Shown in pieces: positions 14,892 to 22,595 of a stretch of 26,698 nt of DNA (position 1 is its first letter; every line of letters begins with the position of its first letter). Both the position numbers and the translations under genes were made by a program. The stretch is from contig CAUZFM010000036.1 of the NCBI GenBank assembly GCA_963579235.1, positions 1 to 26,698 of the forward strand. Reading direction: 5' to 3'. Origin of the DNA: UBA1149 sp963579235 (GTDB lineage Bacteria > Desulfobacterota > Binatia > UBA1149). The notes under the pieces are model-generated. The model searched no databases, was not told the DNA's origin, and saw only the letters and a program-made list of their open reading frames with translations.

Positions 14892-16649
14892 TCAAGCCAG
14901 TAGTTCCTCGGGCAGGTCGACCACGCGCGCCCGCAGCCATTCGCCCAACCCCTTGGCCTGCGGATCCTGCCGGGTGGAAGCCGCCACGCCCTCCTGCAGC
15001 AAGCCGTGCACCACGAAGTTGAGCGAACGCAGCGCCGGCAGTCGGTAGCGCTCCACCTTGAGTTCGGCTGCCTCAGGCAGCAATTGTTTAAACTTCTCGG
15101 TGGTAAGGAAACCATCGATCCACGCCCAGGCCTCGTCGCTGCGCGCAAACACGCCCAGGTTGGCGTTGCCGCCCTTGTCGCCCGACCGTGCGCCGTAGAC
15201 TTCACCCAGCGGAGCGCGGCGGGTTGAGCCCCCCGGCACTGCGACTTCCGGTCCGGGTGCCGGAGTCACGTTGACCTCGACACCTGGTATCACCGACGAT
15301 ACCTGGCGCGACTCACCACCCGGCAACACCAGCTCGGCCGGCACGATGTCGGCCGCCACGCGCGCCGCCTCCATGACACCAAAGGGACGCCCGCCGCCGG
15401 GACCGCCCACGCCGAAGAAGCCGGGGATGCTGGCCAATGCGATCTCTATGCCCGAGTTCGCAAAGGCACGGCCGATTTTCTTTTCGTCTGGATCCTTGAC
15501 GCTGATGCGCAGCGTGGCCACCGCCTCTTCGTTGACGTCCGGGTCGTTGCTGTCGGTTCGCAGCAGGCTGGTGGAGGCGTAGGCAAAGTCTTCCGGCGAG
15601 TATGGGCAGGCGTTCCAGAAACCTTCTTCTACCAGTTTGGCCTTTGCCTCTATGTTGAGGCCGGTCAGGCACAGGTTCATGTCGTTGCGAAAACCACCCG
15701 CGCGGTTGATGCACACCTTCAGCGTCGAGGGCGGCGGCTCACCCTGGGTGCCGTGCAGAAGCACGCGGTCGGGTGCCTGCTGCTCGATCTCAATAGTGTC
15801 AAAGCGCGTGGTCACGTCGGGGCCAAGGTAGCGCGGGCCACCGATCTCGTAGAGCAGTTGCGAAGTAACAGTGCCCACCGACACCTCACCACCGGTACCG
15901 TCGTGTTTGCCGATAACCGACGAGCCATCCTCGGCGATCTCGGCCCAGGGAAAACCTACGTTGAGCATCTGCTCGATCTCGGTAAAGAACGAGTAGTTGC
16001 CACCGGTAGCCTGGGCGCCACACTCAATGACGTGACCCGCCACCACGGCACCCGCCAGCTCGTTGAAGTCGTCGCGTTTCCAGCCGTGGTGCCAGGCGGC
16101 AGGGCCGCACACCACCGCCGCGTCGGTGACGCGGCCAGTTATTACTATGTCGGCACCCGCGTTGAGCGCGTCCACGATACCCCAGCAGCCAAGATAGGCG
16201 TTGGCCGTGAGAAAAGCCGACGCGTCTTCGATCGGGCGTTCGCTTTCGAGCTCGAGCAGGCTGCCGGCCTCGACCAGTTCGCCCACGCGTGGCAGCAGGT
16301 CGTCGCCGCGCAGATAGGCAATCTTCGGTGCCAGCCCGAGCTTGTTTGCAACCTCGGATACAGCCTCGGCGCAGGACTCGGGGGCAAGGCCGCCAGCGTT
16401 GGTGACAACCTTGATGCCCTTGTCGAGGCAGCTGCCCATCACCTGCTCCATCTGTGCCACGAAGGTGCGCGCGTAACCGCCGCCGGGGTGCTTCATGCGC
16501 GTGCGCGCGAGAATGAGCATGGTGAGCTCGGCGAGCCAGTCGCCCGTGAGCACGTCTATGGGCCCACCCTCGACCATCTCGCGGGCAGCACTGAGGCGGT
16601 CGCCAAAAAAACCTGAGCAGTTAGCAATGCGTATTGGATCGGCCATCAT
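14892..16649 (-). CDS. AtuA-like acyclic terpene utilization family protein (DUF1446 plus ferredoxin-fold C-terminal domain)
   Basis: The 585-residue protein starts RIANCSGFFGDRLSAARE and continues with GDWLAELTMLILAR, VVTNAGGLAPESC and GADIVITGRVTDAAV, the pattern of the DUF1446/AtuA family (residues 5 to about 455). A C-terminal domain (about 475-580) with GEVYGARSGDKGGNANLGV is the AtuA-like ferredoxin-fold domain, which in some organisms is a separate protein. AtuA is encoded with geranyl-CoA carboxylase in citronellol and geraniol degradation, but its exact reaction is not firmly known. Here too it follows both carboxylase subunits. Two ATG codons (16649, 16646) overlap the carboxylase stop, with GGGAG close upstream. 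Confidence 0.9.
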   Translation of the reverse strand: MMADPIRIANCSGFFGDRLSAAREMVEGGPIDVLTGDWLAELTMLILARTRMKHPGGGYARTFVAQMEQVMGSCLDKGIKVVTNAGGLAPESCAEAVSEVANKLGLAPKIAYLRGDDLLPRVGELVEAGSLLELESERPIEDASAFLTANAYLGCWGIVDALNAGADIVITGRVTDAAVVCGPAAWHHGWKRDDFNELAGAVVAGHVIECGAQATGGNYSFFTEIEQMLNVGFPWAEIAEDGSSVIGKHDGTGGEVSVGTVTSQLLYEIGGPRYLGPDVTTRFDTIEIEQQAPDRVLLHGTQGEPPPSTLKVCINRAGGFRNDMNLCLTGLNIEAKAKLVEEGFWNACPYSPEDFAYASTSLLRTDSNDPDVNEEAVATLRISVKDPDEKKIGRAFANSGIEIALASIPGFFGVGGPGGGRPFGVMEAARVAADIVPAELVLPGGESRQVSSVIPGVEVNVTPAPGPEVAVPGGSTRRAPLGEVYGARSGDKGGNANLGVFARSDEAWAWIDGFLTTEKFKQLLPEAAELKVERYRLPALRSLNFVVHGLLQEGVAASTRQDPQAKGLGEWLRARVVDLPEELLA

Positions 16650-18592
16650 TTTTCTCCCTGCTGTTCGTCGACCGTCTCGACCACGAGCAACAACGTACCC
16701 GCCTCTACCTGCTCGCCCTCTTCAACCCTCACCTCCAAGACCACTCCGTCTTCGCTGGCACGCATGGGGTGCTCCATCTTCATGGCCTCGAGCACGAGCA
16801 CCGTGTCGCCGTCCGCCACCGTGTCGCCGACCTTTACACGCAGCTCTATCACCTTGCCGGGCATGCGGGCCACGAAACCACCCTCGTCCTGCTCGGCACC
16901 GGGCAGCACGAAGCGCGGCTGCTCCCTGAAAACGACGTCGCCGTCGCCGCACTGCACGACCAACTGCGCACCCGCGCGGGTCACGAGGGTGCGCGTGCGG
17001 CGGCCGGCAATCTCCACGTCCATGCCCTGCTCGCTCCAGTGGTGCACGCGCGCGACGCTGCCGTCGTCAAAACAAAAACTGCCATCGCGCCGGGAATGGT
17101 AGCGCACGGCTGTACGGCCCTCCCCGTGATCAAGCGTCACCCGCTGGTCGGGCATACGGCCGTTCTGCCAGCCGCTTGGCACCGTGGCCAGCACTGTTGC
17201 CTCGGAACGGTTGACGCCCTGCACCCACAGGGCAGCCACGCGCGCTGCGTGCGTGAGTTCGGCCTCTGACGGCTCAAGCGCGCGGGCCGGCGCCACGCGG
17301 TCGATAAAATCAGTGGTCGTATCGCCCGCGAGAAACTCCTCCGAGCGCAGCACCGCCACGAGAAAGTCGCGGTTGGTCACGACGCCGCCCAGGTGGGTGC
17401 GCGCCAGTCCCAGCGCCAGCTTGCCCGCGGCTTCCTCGCGCGTGGGCGCGTGGGCTATGACCTTGCCCAGCATGGGGTCGAAGTCGGTACCGATGACCGA
17501 GCCCTCCTCCACACCGCTGTCCCAGCGCAGCTCGGGATTAGCGGCCGGCTCAAAGGCAGATAGCGTGCCGATCTCGGGCAAAAAATCGTTGGCCGGGTTC
17601 TCGGCGTACAAGCGCGCCTCGACCGCCCAGCCGTTGCTGCTTATGTCTTCCTGGCCGTAGCCCAACGGCTCGCCGGCGGCCACGCGCAACTGCTCGCGCA
17701 CGAGATCGAGGCCGGTGACCAGTTCGGTTACCGGGTGCTCCACCTGCAAGCGGGTGTTGACCTCGAGAAAAAAGAACTCGCCGGTATCGTCGTCGAGCAG
17801 GAACTCCACCGTTCCCGCCGAGTGATAGCCCAGCTCGCCGGCCAAGCCGAGGGCGGCCTCGGTCATGGCCTGTCGCAGCTTGTCGTCGACGCGCGGCGAC
17901 GGCGACTCCTCTATTATTTTCTGGTGACGACGTTGTATCGAGCACTCGCGCTCGCCGAGGTGCACAATCTTGCCGTGCTCGTCGCCCAGTATCTGTATCT
18001 CGATGTGGCGTGCGCGGGCCACGTAGCGCTCGATAAAAACCCTGTCGTCACCAAAGCCGCTGGCCGCCTCACGCTTGGCCGAGGCCACCCCTTCTTCGAG
18101 TCCGTCGGCCGACTCGACAATACGCATGCCCTTGCCGCCACCACCGGCGGCTGCCTTGACCAGCAACGGGTAGCCCACCTCGTCGGCGTCAGCGATACTT
18201 TCTGAACCTGGGAGCACTGGCACGCCCGCCTTGATCGCAAGCGCGCGGGCGGCGATCTTGTCGCCCATCTGCTCAATGCACTCGACCGACGGCCCCACCC
18301 ACAGCAGGCCCGCAGCCATCACCTGGGTTGCAAAGGCGGCGTTCTCCGACAGGAACCCGTAGCCCGGGTGCAAGGCTTCCGCGCCGGTGGCCCTGGCCGC
18401 CTCGAGCACAGCCGCGCCGTCGAGATAGGACGTGTCGAGGCGTACCGCCTCGTCGGCCTCGCCCACGAAAGGCGCGAGCGCGTCGGCGTCCACGTACACG
18501 GCCACGCAGCGAATGCCCATATGCTGGGCGCTGCGAATAATACGCCGGGCGATCTCGCCGCGGTTGGCAACAAGCAACGTCGCAAAGCTCAT
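16646..18592 (-). CDS. Acyl-CoA carboxylase alpha subunit: biotin carboxylase with biotin carrier domain
   Basis: This subunit carboxylates its own biotin using ATP and bicarbonate and passes the carboxyl group to the partner carboxyltransferase. The 648-residue layout is biotin carboxylase (1 to about 445), a middle BT-type domain, and a biotinyl domain at the C-terminus. Seen motifs are LVANRGEIARRII (8-20), HPGYGFLSENA (75-85), the ATP-grasp glycine loop KAAAGGGGKGM (146-156), EVNTRLQVEHPVTE (277-290) and the biotinylation site VLEAMKMEH with Lys605. It belongs to the methylcrotonyl-, geranyl- and propionyl-CoA carboxylase group. The AtuA neighbour favours a branched enoyl-CoA such as geranyl-CoA or methylcrotonyl-CoA, but the substrate is not readable. 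ATG overlaps the beta-subunit stop as ATGA. Confidence 0.92.
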   Translation of the reverse strand: MSFATLLVANRGEIARRIIRSAQHMGIRCVAVYVDADALAPFVGEADEAVRLDTSYLDGAAVLEAARATGAEALHPGYGFLSENAAFATQVMAAGLLWVGPSVECIEQMGDKIAARALAIKAGVPVLPGSESIADADEVGYPLLVKAAAGGGGKGMRIVESADGLEEGVASAKREAASGFGDDRVFIERYVARARHIEIQILGDEHGKIVHLGERECSIQRRHQKIIEESPSPRVDDKLRQAMTEAALGLAGELGYHSAGTVEFLLDDDTGEFFFLEVNTRLQVEHPVTELVTGLDLVREQLRVAAGEPLGYGQEDISSNGWAVEARLYAENPANDFLPEIGTLSAFEPAANPELRWDSGVEEGSVIGTDFDPMLGKVIAHAPTREEAAGKLALGLARTHLGGVVTNRDFLVAVLRSEEFLAGDTTTDFIDRVAPARALEPSEAELTHAARVAALWVQGVNRSEATVLATVPSGWQNGRMPDQRVTLDHGEGRTAVRYHSRRDGSFCFDDGSVARVHHWSEQGMDVEIAGRRTRTLVTRAGAQLVVQCGDGDVVFREQPRFVLPGAEQDEGGFVARMPGKVIELRVKVGDTVADGDTVLVLEAMKMEHPMRASEDGVVLEVRVEEGEQVEAGTLLLVVETVDEQQGEK

Positions 18593-20259
18593 AGCCTGAA
18601 TACCCCGTAGCCCTCGGTACCTTCCACGGGCTTGTTGCGTACCACCGACAGGCAGATGCCCAGCACGGTGCGCGTGTCGCGCGGGTCGATCAGCCCGTCG
18701 TCGCTTATGGCGCCGGTGGCCTCGAGCGCAAGCGATCCCTTTTCCTGCATGTCCTCGACAGCGGCGCGGATCTGCTCGTCCAGCGCCTCGTCGAATTCTT
18801 CGCCCTTGCGCGCCGCCTGCCCCCGCCGCACGATCGACATCACTCCGGCTATCTGTTTTCCACCCATCACCGCGATTCGCGCGCTCGGCCAGATGAAAGT
18901 AAAGCGGTTGTTGAACGCGCGTCCCGACATGGCGTAGGTGCCAGCCCCGTAGGACGCGCCGACTATTACCGTCAAGTGAGGCACAGTGGAGTTGGAAACC
19001 GCGTTGATGAGCTGGGAGCCCTTCTTGATGATGCCCGCCTCTTCAAAATCGCGGCCGACGATAAAGCCGGTAATGTTCTGCAGGAACAGCAACGGCACGT
19101 CGATCTGGTTGCAGAGCTGGATGAAGTGGGCTGCCTTCTCAGAAGACTCGGGGTAGATCACTCCGTTGTTTCCCAGAATGCCCACCGGGTAGCCGTGTAT
19201 CGACGCGAAACCGCAGACCATGGTCTCGCCGTAGCGCGGTTTGAACTCCTCGAAGCGCGAGCCGTCTACCACGCGACCTATGACGTCGCGTATGTCTGCC
19301 GGGCGCTTGAGCTCCGGGTCTATGATGCCCAGCAGTTCTTCGGGGTCGAGCAGCGGCGGGTCGTCTCGAAGCGCCGGCGGGGGACCGGGTTTGCGCCAGT
19401 TCAGGTGCGAAACAATCTCGCGGCACATGCGCACAGCGTCCTGTTCATCCTCGGCCAGGTACTCACCCAGGCCCGAGATCTCGGCATGCATCTTGGCGCC
19501 ACCCAGCGACTCAGCGTCCGAGTCTTCGCCGGTGGCCATCTTCACCAGCGGCGGGCCGGCGAGAAATATCTTCGACTGCTTCTTGATGACGACGTTGTAA
19601 TCGGACATGCCCGGCTGGTAAGCACCGCCGGCCGTGGAAGATCCGAACACCACGCACACCGACGGAATACGCAGCTTGGACAGCTCTGTCATCTCGTAGA
19701 AAAACCGGCCGGTCTCCGCGAAGTGAAAAATCTTGGCAGGGCGCCGTTTCTTCTTCTTGTTCTTGTCGTCGTCGGGCTCCATGCGCAGGTCGGCACCGGC
19801 CGACTCCACGAAACTGACGTAGGGAATATTGTTGTCGCGGGCGATCTCAAGCGCCCGCGACCACTTCTTGCCCATGTAGGGAGTCATGGCCCCACCGAGC
19901 ACGGTGGGATCGTTGGCGAAGATCATGCACTCAACGCCGGCTATGATGCCTATGCCCATGAGGACGCCACCGCCTATGGTGTAGTCAGCGTTGTAACCGG
20001 CCAGCCCGCTGATCTCCAGAAACGGACTGTCGGGGTCCAGCGCCAGCGCCACGCGCTCTCTTACCGGCAGCTTGCCGCGCGCGGCCAGGCGCTCGTGGTG
20101 ATGGGCACCGCCACCGGCCTCGGCCTCGTCGAGCAGCGAGTTGACCTCATCGATTTTAAGCAGCATCGCGTCCCGGTTCTCGATGAACTCCGGGGAGCGG
20201 GGATTGAGTGTGGACCGCAGGGGCGGTGCCAATAGCGGGGCCAGTACCGGCGCTTGCAT
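18589..20259 (-). CDS. Acyl-CoA carboxylase beta subunit (carboxyltransferase)
   Basis: Transfers the carboxyl group from biotin to an acyl-CoA. The ATG at 20259 gives 556 residues; the frame is open further upstream, but that part is not conserved-looking. The N-terminal crotonase-like half has RGKLPVRERVALALDP, ANDPTVLGGAMTPYMGKKW, VESAGADLRM and GGAYQPGMSDYNVV; the C-terminal half has GYPVGILGNNGVIY, FLQNITGFIVG, GASYGAGTYAMSGRAF and WPSARIAVMGGKQIAGVM. Between SAGADLRM and FHFAE a lysine-rich stretch (DDDKNKKKKRRPAK, about 163-176) replaces the usual aromatic/acidic linker before the FGRIFYN-like sequence, which itself reads TGRFFYEM. Length and motifs fit methylcrotonyl- or geranyl-CoA carboxylase rather than acetyl-CoA carboxylase. 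It is first in the operon, which continues with the alpha subunit, AtuA and TetR. Confidence 0.92.
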   Translation of the reverse strand: MQAPVLAPLLAPPLRSTLNPRSPEFIENRDAMLLKIDEVNSLLDEAEAGGGAHHHERLAARGKLPVRERVALALDPDSPFLEISGLAGYNADYTIGGGVLMGIGIIAGVECMIFANDPTVLGGAMTPYMGKKWSRALEIARDNNIPYVSFVESAGADLRMEPDDDKNKKKKRRPAKIFHFAETGRFFYEMTELSKLRIPSVCVVFGSSTAGGAYQPGMSDYNVVIKKQSKIFLAGPPLVKMATGEDSDAESLGGAKMHAEISGLGEYLAEDEQDAVRMCREIVSHLNWRKPGPPPALRDDPPLLDPEELLGIIDPELKRPADIRDVIGRVVDGSRFEEFKPRYGETMVCGFASIHGYPVGILGNNGVIYPESSEKAAHFIQLCNQIDVPLLFLQNITGFIVGRDFEEAGIIKKGSQLINAVSNSTVPHLTVIVGASYGAGTYAMSGRAFNNRFTFIWPSARIAVMGGKQIAGVMSIVRRGQAARKGEEFDEALDEQIRAAVEDMQEKGSLALEATGAISDDGLIDPRDTRTVLGICLSVVRNKPVEGTEGYGVFRL

Positions 20260-20362
20260 GTCGTTGCTCTTACCTCTCTGTTTTCCGAAGTGACGTTTTA
20301 CAGGGTGCAGATTTAAAGGGCGCGGGTTCATCGGCCGCGTCGGGCCCCGCCCAGTCCAATGT

Positions 20363-20404
20363 ACGGTAACAGTAACGGTAATTTATATCAAGCAGTATTA
20401 CCGT
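20363..20404 (-). promoter_or_regulatory. Carboxylase operon promoter with repeated TTACCGT elements
   Basis: On the minus strand TGATATAAA (20382-20390) is an extended -10 box. It sits between copies of one seven-base word: ACGGTAA in plus orientation at 20363-20369 and 20375-20381, and its inverse TTACCGT at 20398-20404. The outer pair ACGGTAAT (20375-20382) and ATTACCGT (20397-20404) is a perfect 8-base inverted repeat around the -10, with a 14-base spacer. The word then repeats directly just downstream of the start site. The upper part overlaps the last codons of the LLM gene that ends at 20388. No clear -35 is needed for an extended -10. This looks like a repressor site, distinct in sequence from the TGAC-N4-GTCA elements. 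Confidence 0.6.
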
Positions 20405-21425
20405 CATGTTCTGTGAACGCACGCCGGGTGCCATCCGTAACCTCCCGCCACAGGCCGGGTTCGGCCGCATAGGGCGCGTATATGCCCAGGCGATCGGCTA
20501 AACCCGCGTATCTCTCGGCCAGCCGGGCACCGATCTGCCCCGGCTCTCCAATGACGGCAAAGTGCTCAACCAGCGAATCGTCTACCAGCTGCGGCAGCTC
20601 GTCCCAACGGTTTTCGCGGGTGAGCTTGTTGAGCTCGGGCTGCAACTCGCCATAGCCCACGGCCTCCATCGGGCGACGGTAAGCGGGCGTGGAACCGTAG
20701 AAGGCCAGGAGGCTGCGCACGCCCTCGTAGGCAGCGCGCATTTGTTCCTCGTTGGCACCGGTGATGCAGATGGCGGTCACGTTGAAAACAAAATCCTCGC
20801 GGCGACGACCTGCCTTGGCCAGTGACTTGTTCACCGCTGGCAATTGCACATCACGCAGGAAGGGCACCGTATTGAACGGATGAACCAGCAGGCCATCGGC
20901 CACCTGTCCTGCCACGGCGGTCATAGCCGGACCCAGCGCGCCCAGCACGATGCGAGGGCGGCCGCAGTCGAGCGGCCCCGGGTTGAACATGGGCGTCATC
21001 AGCGTATGGCGAAAGAACTCGCCTTCAAACTTGAGAGCTTCGCCGTCCTGCCAGCAATCAAAGAACGCCCTTACCGCCATGATGTACTCGCGCATGCGGG
21101 CCGCCGGTCGGTCAAAGGCGACGCCGAAGCGGCGCTCGATGTGAGCCCGCACCTGCGAGCCAAGGCCAAGCGAAAACCTGCCTCCCGAAAAACGCTGCAG
21201 GTCCCAGGCCTGGCAGGCCACGTGGTAGGGGTTGCGCGGAAAGGCTACCGCGATGCCCGTGCTGATATCCAGTGCAGGCGCAGCCTGCGACGCCAGCAGC
21301 AGGGGAAAAAACGGATCGCGACTGCCCTCGAGCGAGTACACGCCGTCAAAACCAGCCTCCTGCCTGCCTACAGCCTCCTGCCCGACGTCGGCCAGGTCGG
21401 AGTAAAGTGGACCGTCTATCTTCAA
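20388..21425 (-). CDS. LLM-class (F420-type) oxidoreductase
   Basis: A 345-residue luciferase-like oxidoreductase, more distant from the one at 9806. Motifs include EAGFDGVYSLEGSRDPFFPL (about 23-42), DISTGIAVAFPRNPYHVA (about 53-70), FSGGRFSLGLGSQVRAHIERRFG (in pieces, about 79-101), RMREYIMAVRAFFDCW, and GQVADGLLVHPFNT. This resembles F420-dependent enzymes of the TIGR03617 kind. The start is a TTG at 21425 just before KIDGPL; the preceding gene ends 61 bases upstream and the ribosome-binding site is weak. The 3' end overlaps the promoter region of the carboxylase operon. The substrate is unknown. Use of F420 is inferred from family resemblance, as no F420 synthesis gene is in the window. 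Confidence 0.86.
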   Translation of the reverse strand: MKIDGPLYSDLADVGQEAVGRQEAGFDGVYSLEGSRDPFFPLLLASQAAPALDISTGIAVAFPRNPYHVACQAWDLQRFSGGRFSLGLGSQVRAHIERRFGVAFDRPAARMREYIMAVRAFFDCWQDGEALKFEGEFFRHTLMTPMFNPGPLDCGRPRIVLGALGPAMTAVAGQVADGLLVHPFNTVPFLRDVQLPAVNKSLAKAGRRREDFVFNVTAICITGANEEQMRAAYEGVRSLLAFYGSTPAYRRPMEAVGYGELQPELNKLTRENRWDELPQLVDDSLVEHFAVIGEPGQIGARLAERYAGLADRLGIYAPYAAEPGLWREVTDGTRRAFTEHDGNTA

Positions 21426-21486
21426 CCCGTCAAACCCGGCACGCGCGCGGTCCGGCCCGGGGCCGGCCGCGTACGCCCCAGCGCGG

Positions 21487-22338
21487 CTACCTCAGGGTAA
21501 CCGCTGCGTTGGTGATGATGGCCTCGTTGCGTTCCTTGGACCAGGCCTCGACCAGGATCTTCCCGTCTTCTTTCCAGCAGCGAACCTGGTAGGTCTCGCC
21601 CGGCCAGGCCACGCCCTTGAAGCGCGCCTGGTAACGGGCCATGCGCGTGGGATCTCCGTCGAGCATGCCGTCTACCACCGCCTTGCAGGTAATCCCGTAG
21701 CTGCACAGGCCGTGAATGATGGGAACATCGAAGCCACCCATGGCAGCAAACTCGGGGTCGCAGTGCAGCGGGTTCTTGTCGCCGTTCAAGCGGTAGAGCA
21801 GAGCCTGCTGCGGCAGGGTCTCGGATTCGAACACAGCGTCGGGCTCGCGGTCGGGCGCCTGGTTGGCAGCCGGCGGACCCGACTCGCCACCGAAGCCCCC
21901 CTCGCCCCGCATGAACAAGCCCATGCGAGTGGTGAACAGGGGCTCGCCGTCCTCGGTAGAAACGCTGTTCTCGAGTATGGTCAGCGCCGCCTTCCCCTTG
22001 TCAAAAATATCGGCGATGCGCGTGCGCCCCTTCATTTTTGCCTCGGGCGGCAGCGGCCGGTGGATCTCGATGTCCTGCTCGCCGTGCAGCAGCATCATGG
22101 GGTTAAACTCCAGGCCCGGTACCGACATCATCGACCCGCCGCCCGACAAGAACACGGTGGTCACAAAGCTGGGCAGCACCTTGAGATCCTTCTCGTAGGT
22201 GTATTCAAGCTCGCCCGCGTCGGTGGCGGGCACGCCGGCGCCCACGCCAAGGTGGTAGAGAATAACTTCGTCGTTCGAGTAGCTGCCGGTTCCCTCGGGG
22301 AACTCGTAGGCCATGGCCTTGTCGCGATCTATGGGCAT
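21487..22338 (-). CDS. MaoC-type R-specific 2-enoyl-CoA hydratase
   Basis: The 283-residue protein has the double-hotdog layout of eukaryote-like hydratase 2 and its bacterial relatives. The N-terminal half (about 5-150) includes YTYEKDLKVLPSFVTTVF and GEQDIEIHRPLP. The C-terminal half has the hydratase-2 motif YRLNGDKNPLHCDPEFA with catalytic Asp187 and His192, followed by GGFDVPIIHGLCSYG. It would hydrate 2-enoyl-CoA to (R)-3-hydroxyacyl-CoA in side-chain or branched-chain beta-oxidation. A strong AAGGAG lies 9 bases before the ATG. It heads the minus-strand island, divergent from the PQQ dehydrogenase gene, and is followed by the LLM gene. Confidence 0.93.
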   Translation of the reverse strand: MPIDRDKAMAYEFPEGTGSYSNDEVILYHLGVGAGVPATDAGELEYTYEKDLKVLPSFVTTVFLSGGGSMMSVPGLEFNPMMLLHGEQDIEIHRPLPPEAKMKGRTRIADIFDKGKAALTILENSVSTEDGEPLFTTRMGLFMRGEGGFGGESGPPAANQAPDREPDAVFESETLPQQALLYRLNGDKNPLHCDPEFAAMGGFDVPIIHGLCSYGITCKAVVDGMLDGDPTRMARYQARFKGVAWPGETYQVRCWKEDGKILVEAWSKERNEAIITNAAVTLR

Positions 22339-22595
22339 CTTTGTTTTCTCCTTGCGCGCCGTTGCCTTGCGCAGCCCATGTGCCTATATCCGCGCCCCGG
22401 CCAGTTCAAGAGGGGCCAGGAGCCGACAGGCACTGTGGTCCGATGAGCAAAGCGAACGGGGACCCGCCGACCGGCAGGCCTCCCTGGCCTTGCCTGTCCG
22501 CTGGCGGGAACCTAGATTGTGGCTTCGCGTCGTCGTGTTGCCAGCCGTCTGGTTGCCAGCAACAGGCCGACAGACCAGAGGGGAGACATCGCAAA
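22339..22595 (+). other. Divergent regulatory region between maoC-type and PQQ dehydrogenase genes
   Basis: The 257-base region serves both directions. The minus side ends in the strong ribosome-binding site of the hydratase gene. On the plus side, AGGGGAG (22579-22585) precedes the proposed TTG start at 22596. The nine-base word GTTGCCAGC occurs twice in direct orientation (22537-22545 and 22552-22560), 15 bases apart, about 36-60 bases before the TTG. The PQQ frame stays open through the region with Cys/Pro/Gly-rich content that does not look like protein. I cannot place a convincing promoter. Confidence 0.4.

Noticed and set aside
18976..20235. Plus-strand open frame of 419 codons opposite the carboxyltransferase
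   Set aside because: It is antisense to a gene with intact catalytic motifs. No ribosome-binding site or recognisable domain is present.
22341..22595. Upstream extension of the PQQ dehydrogenase frame, including ATG at 22443
   Set aside because: The extension is Cys/Pro/Gly-rich, overlaps the divergent promoter region and would bury the signal peptide. TTG at 22596 has a good AGGGGAG ahead of it.
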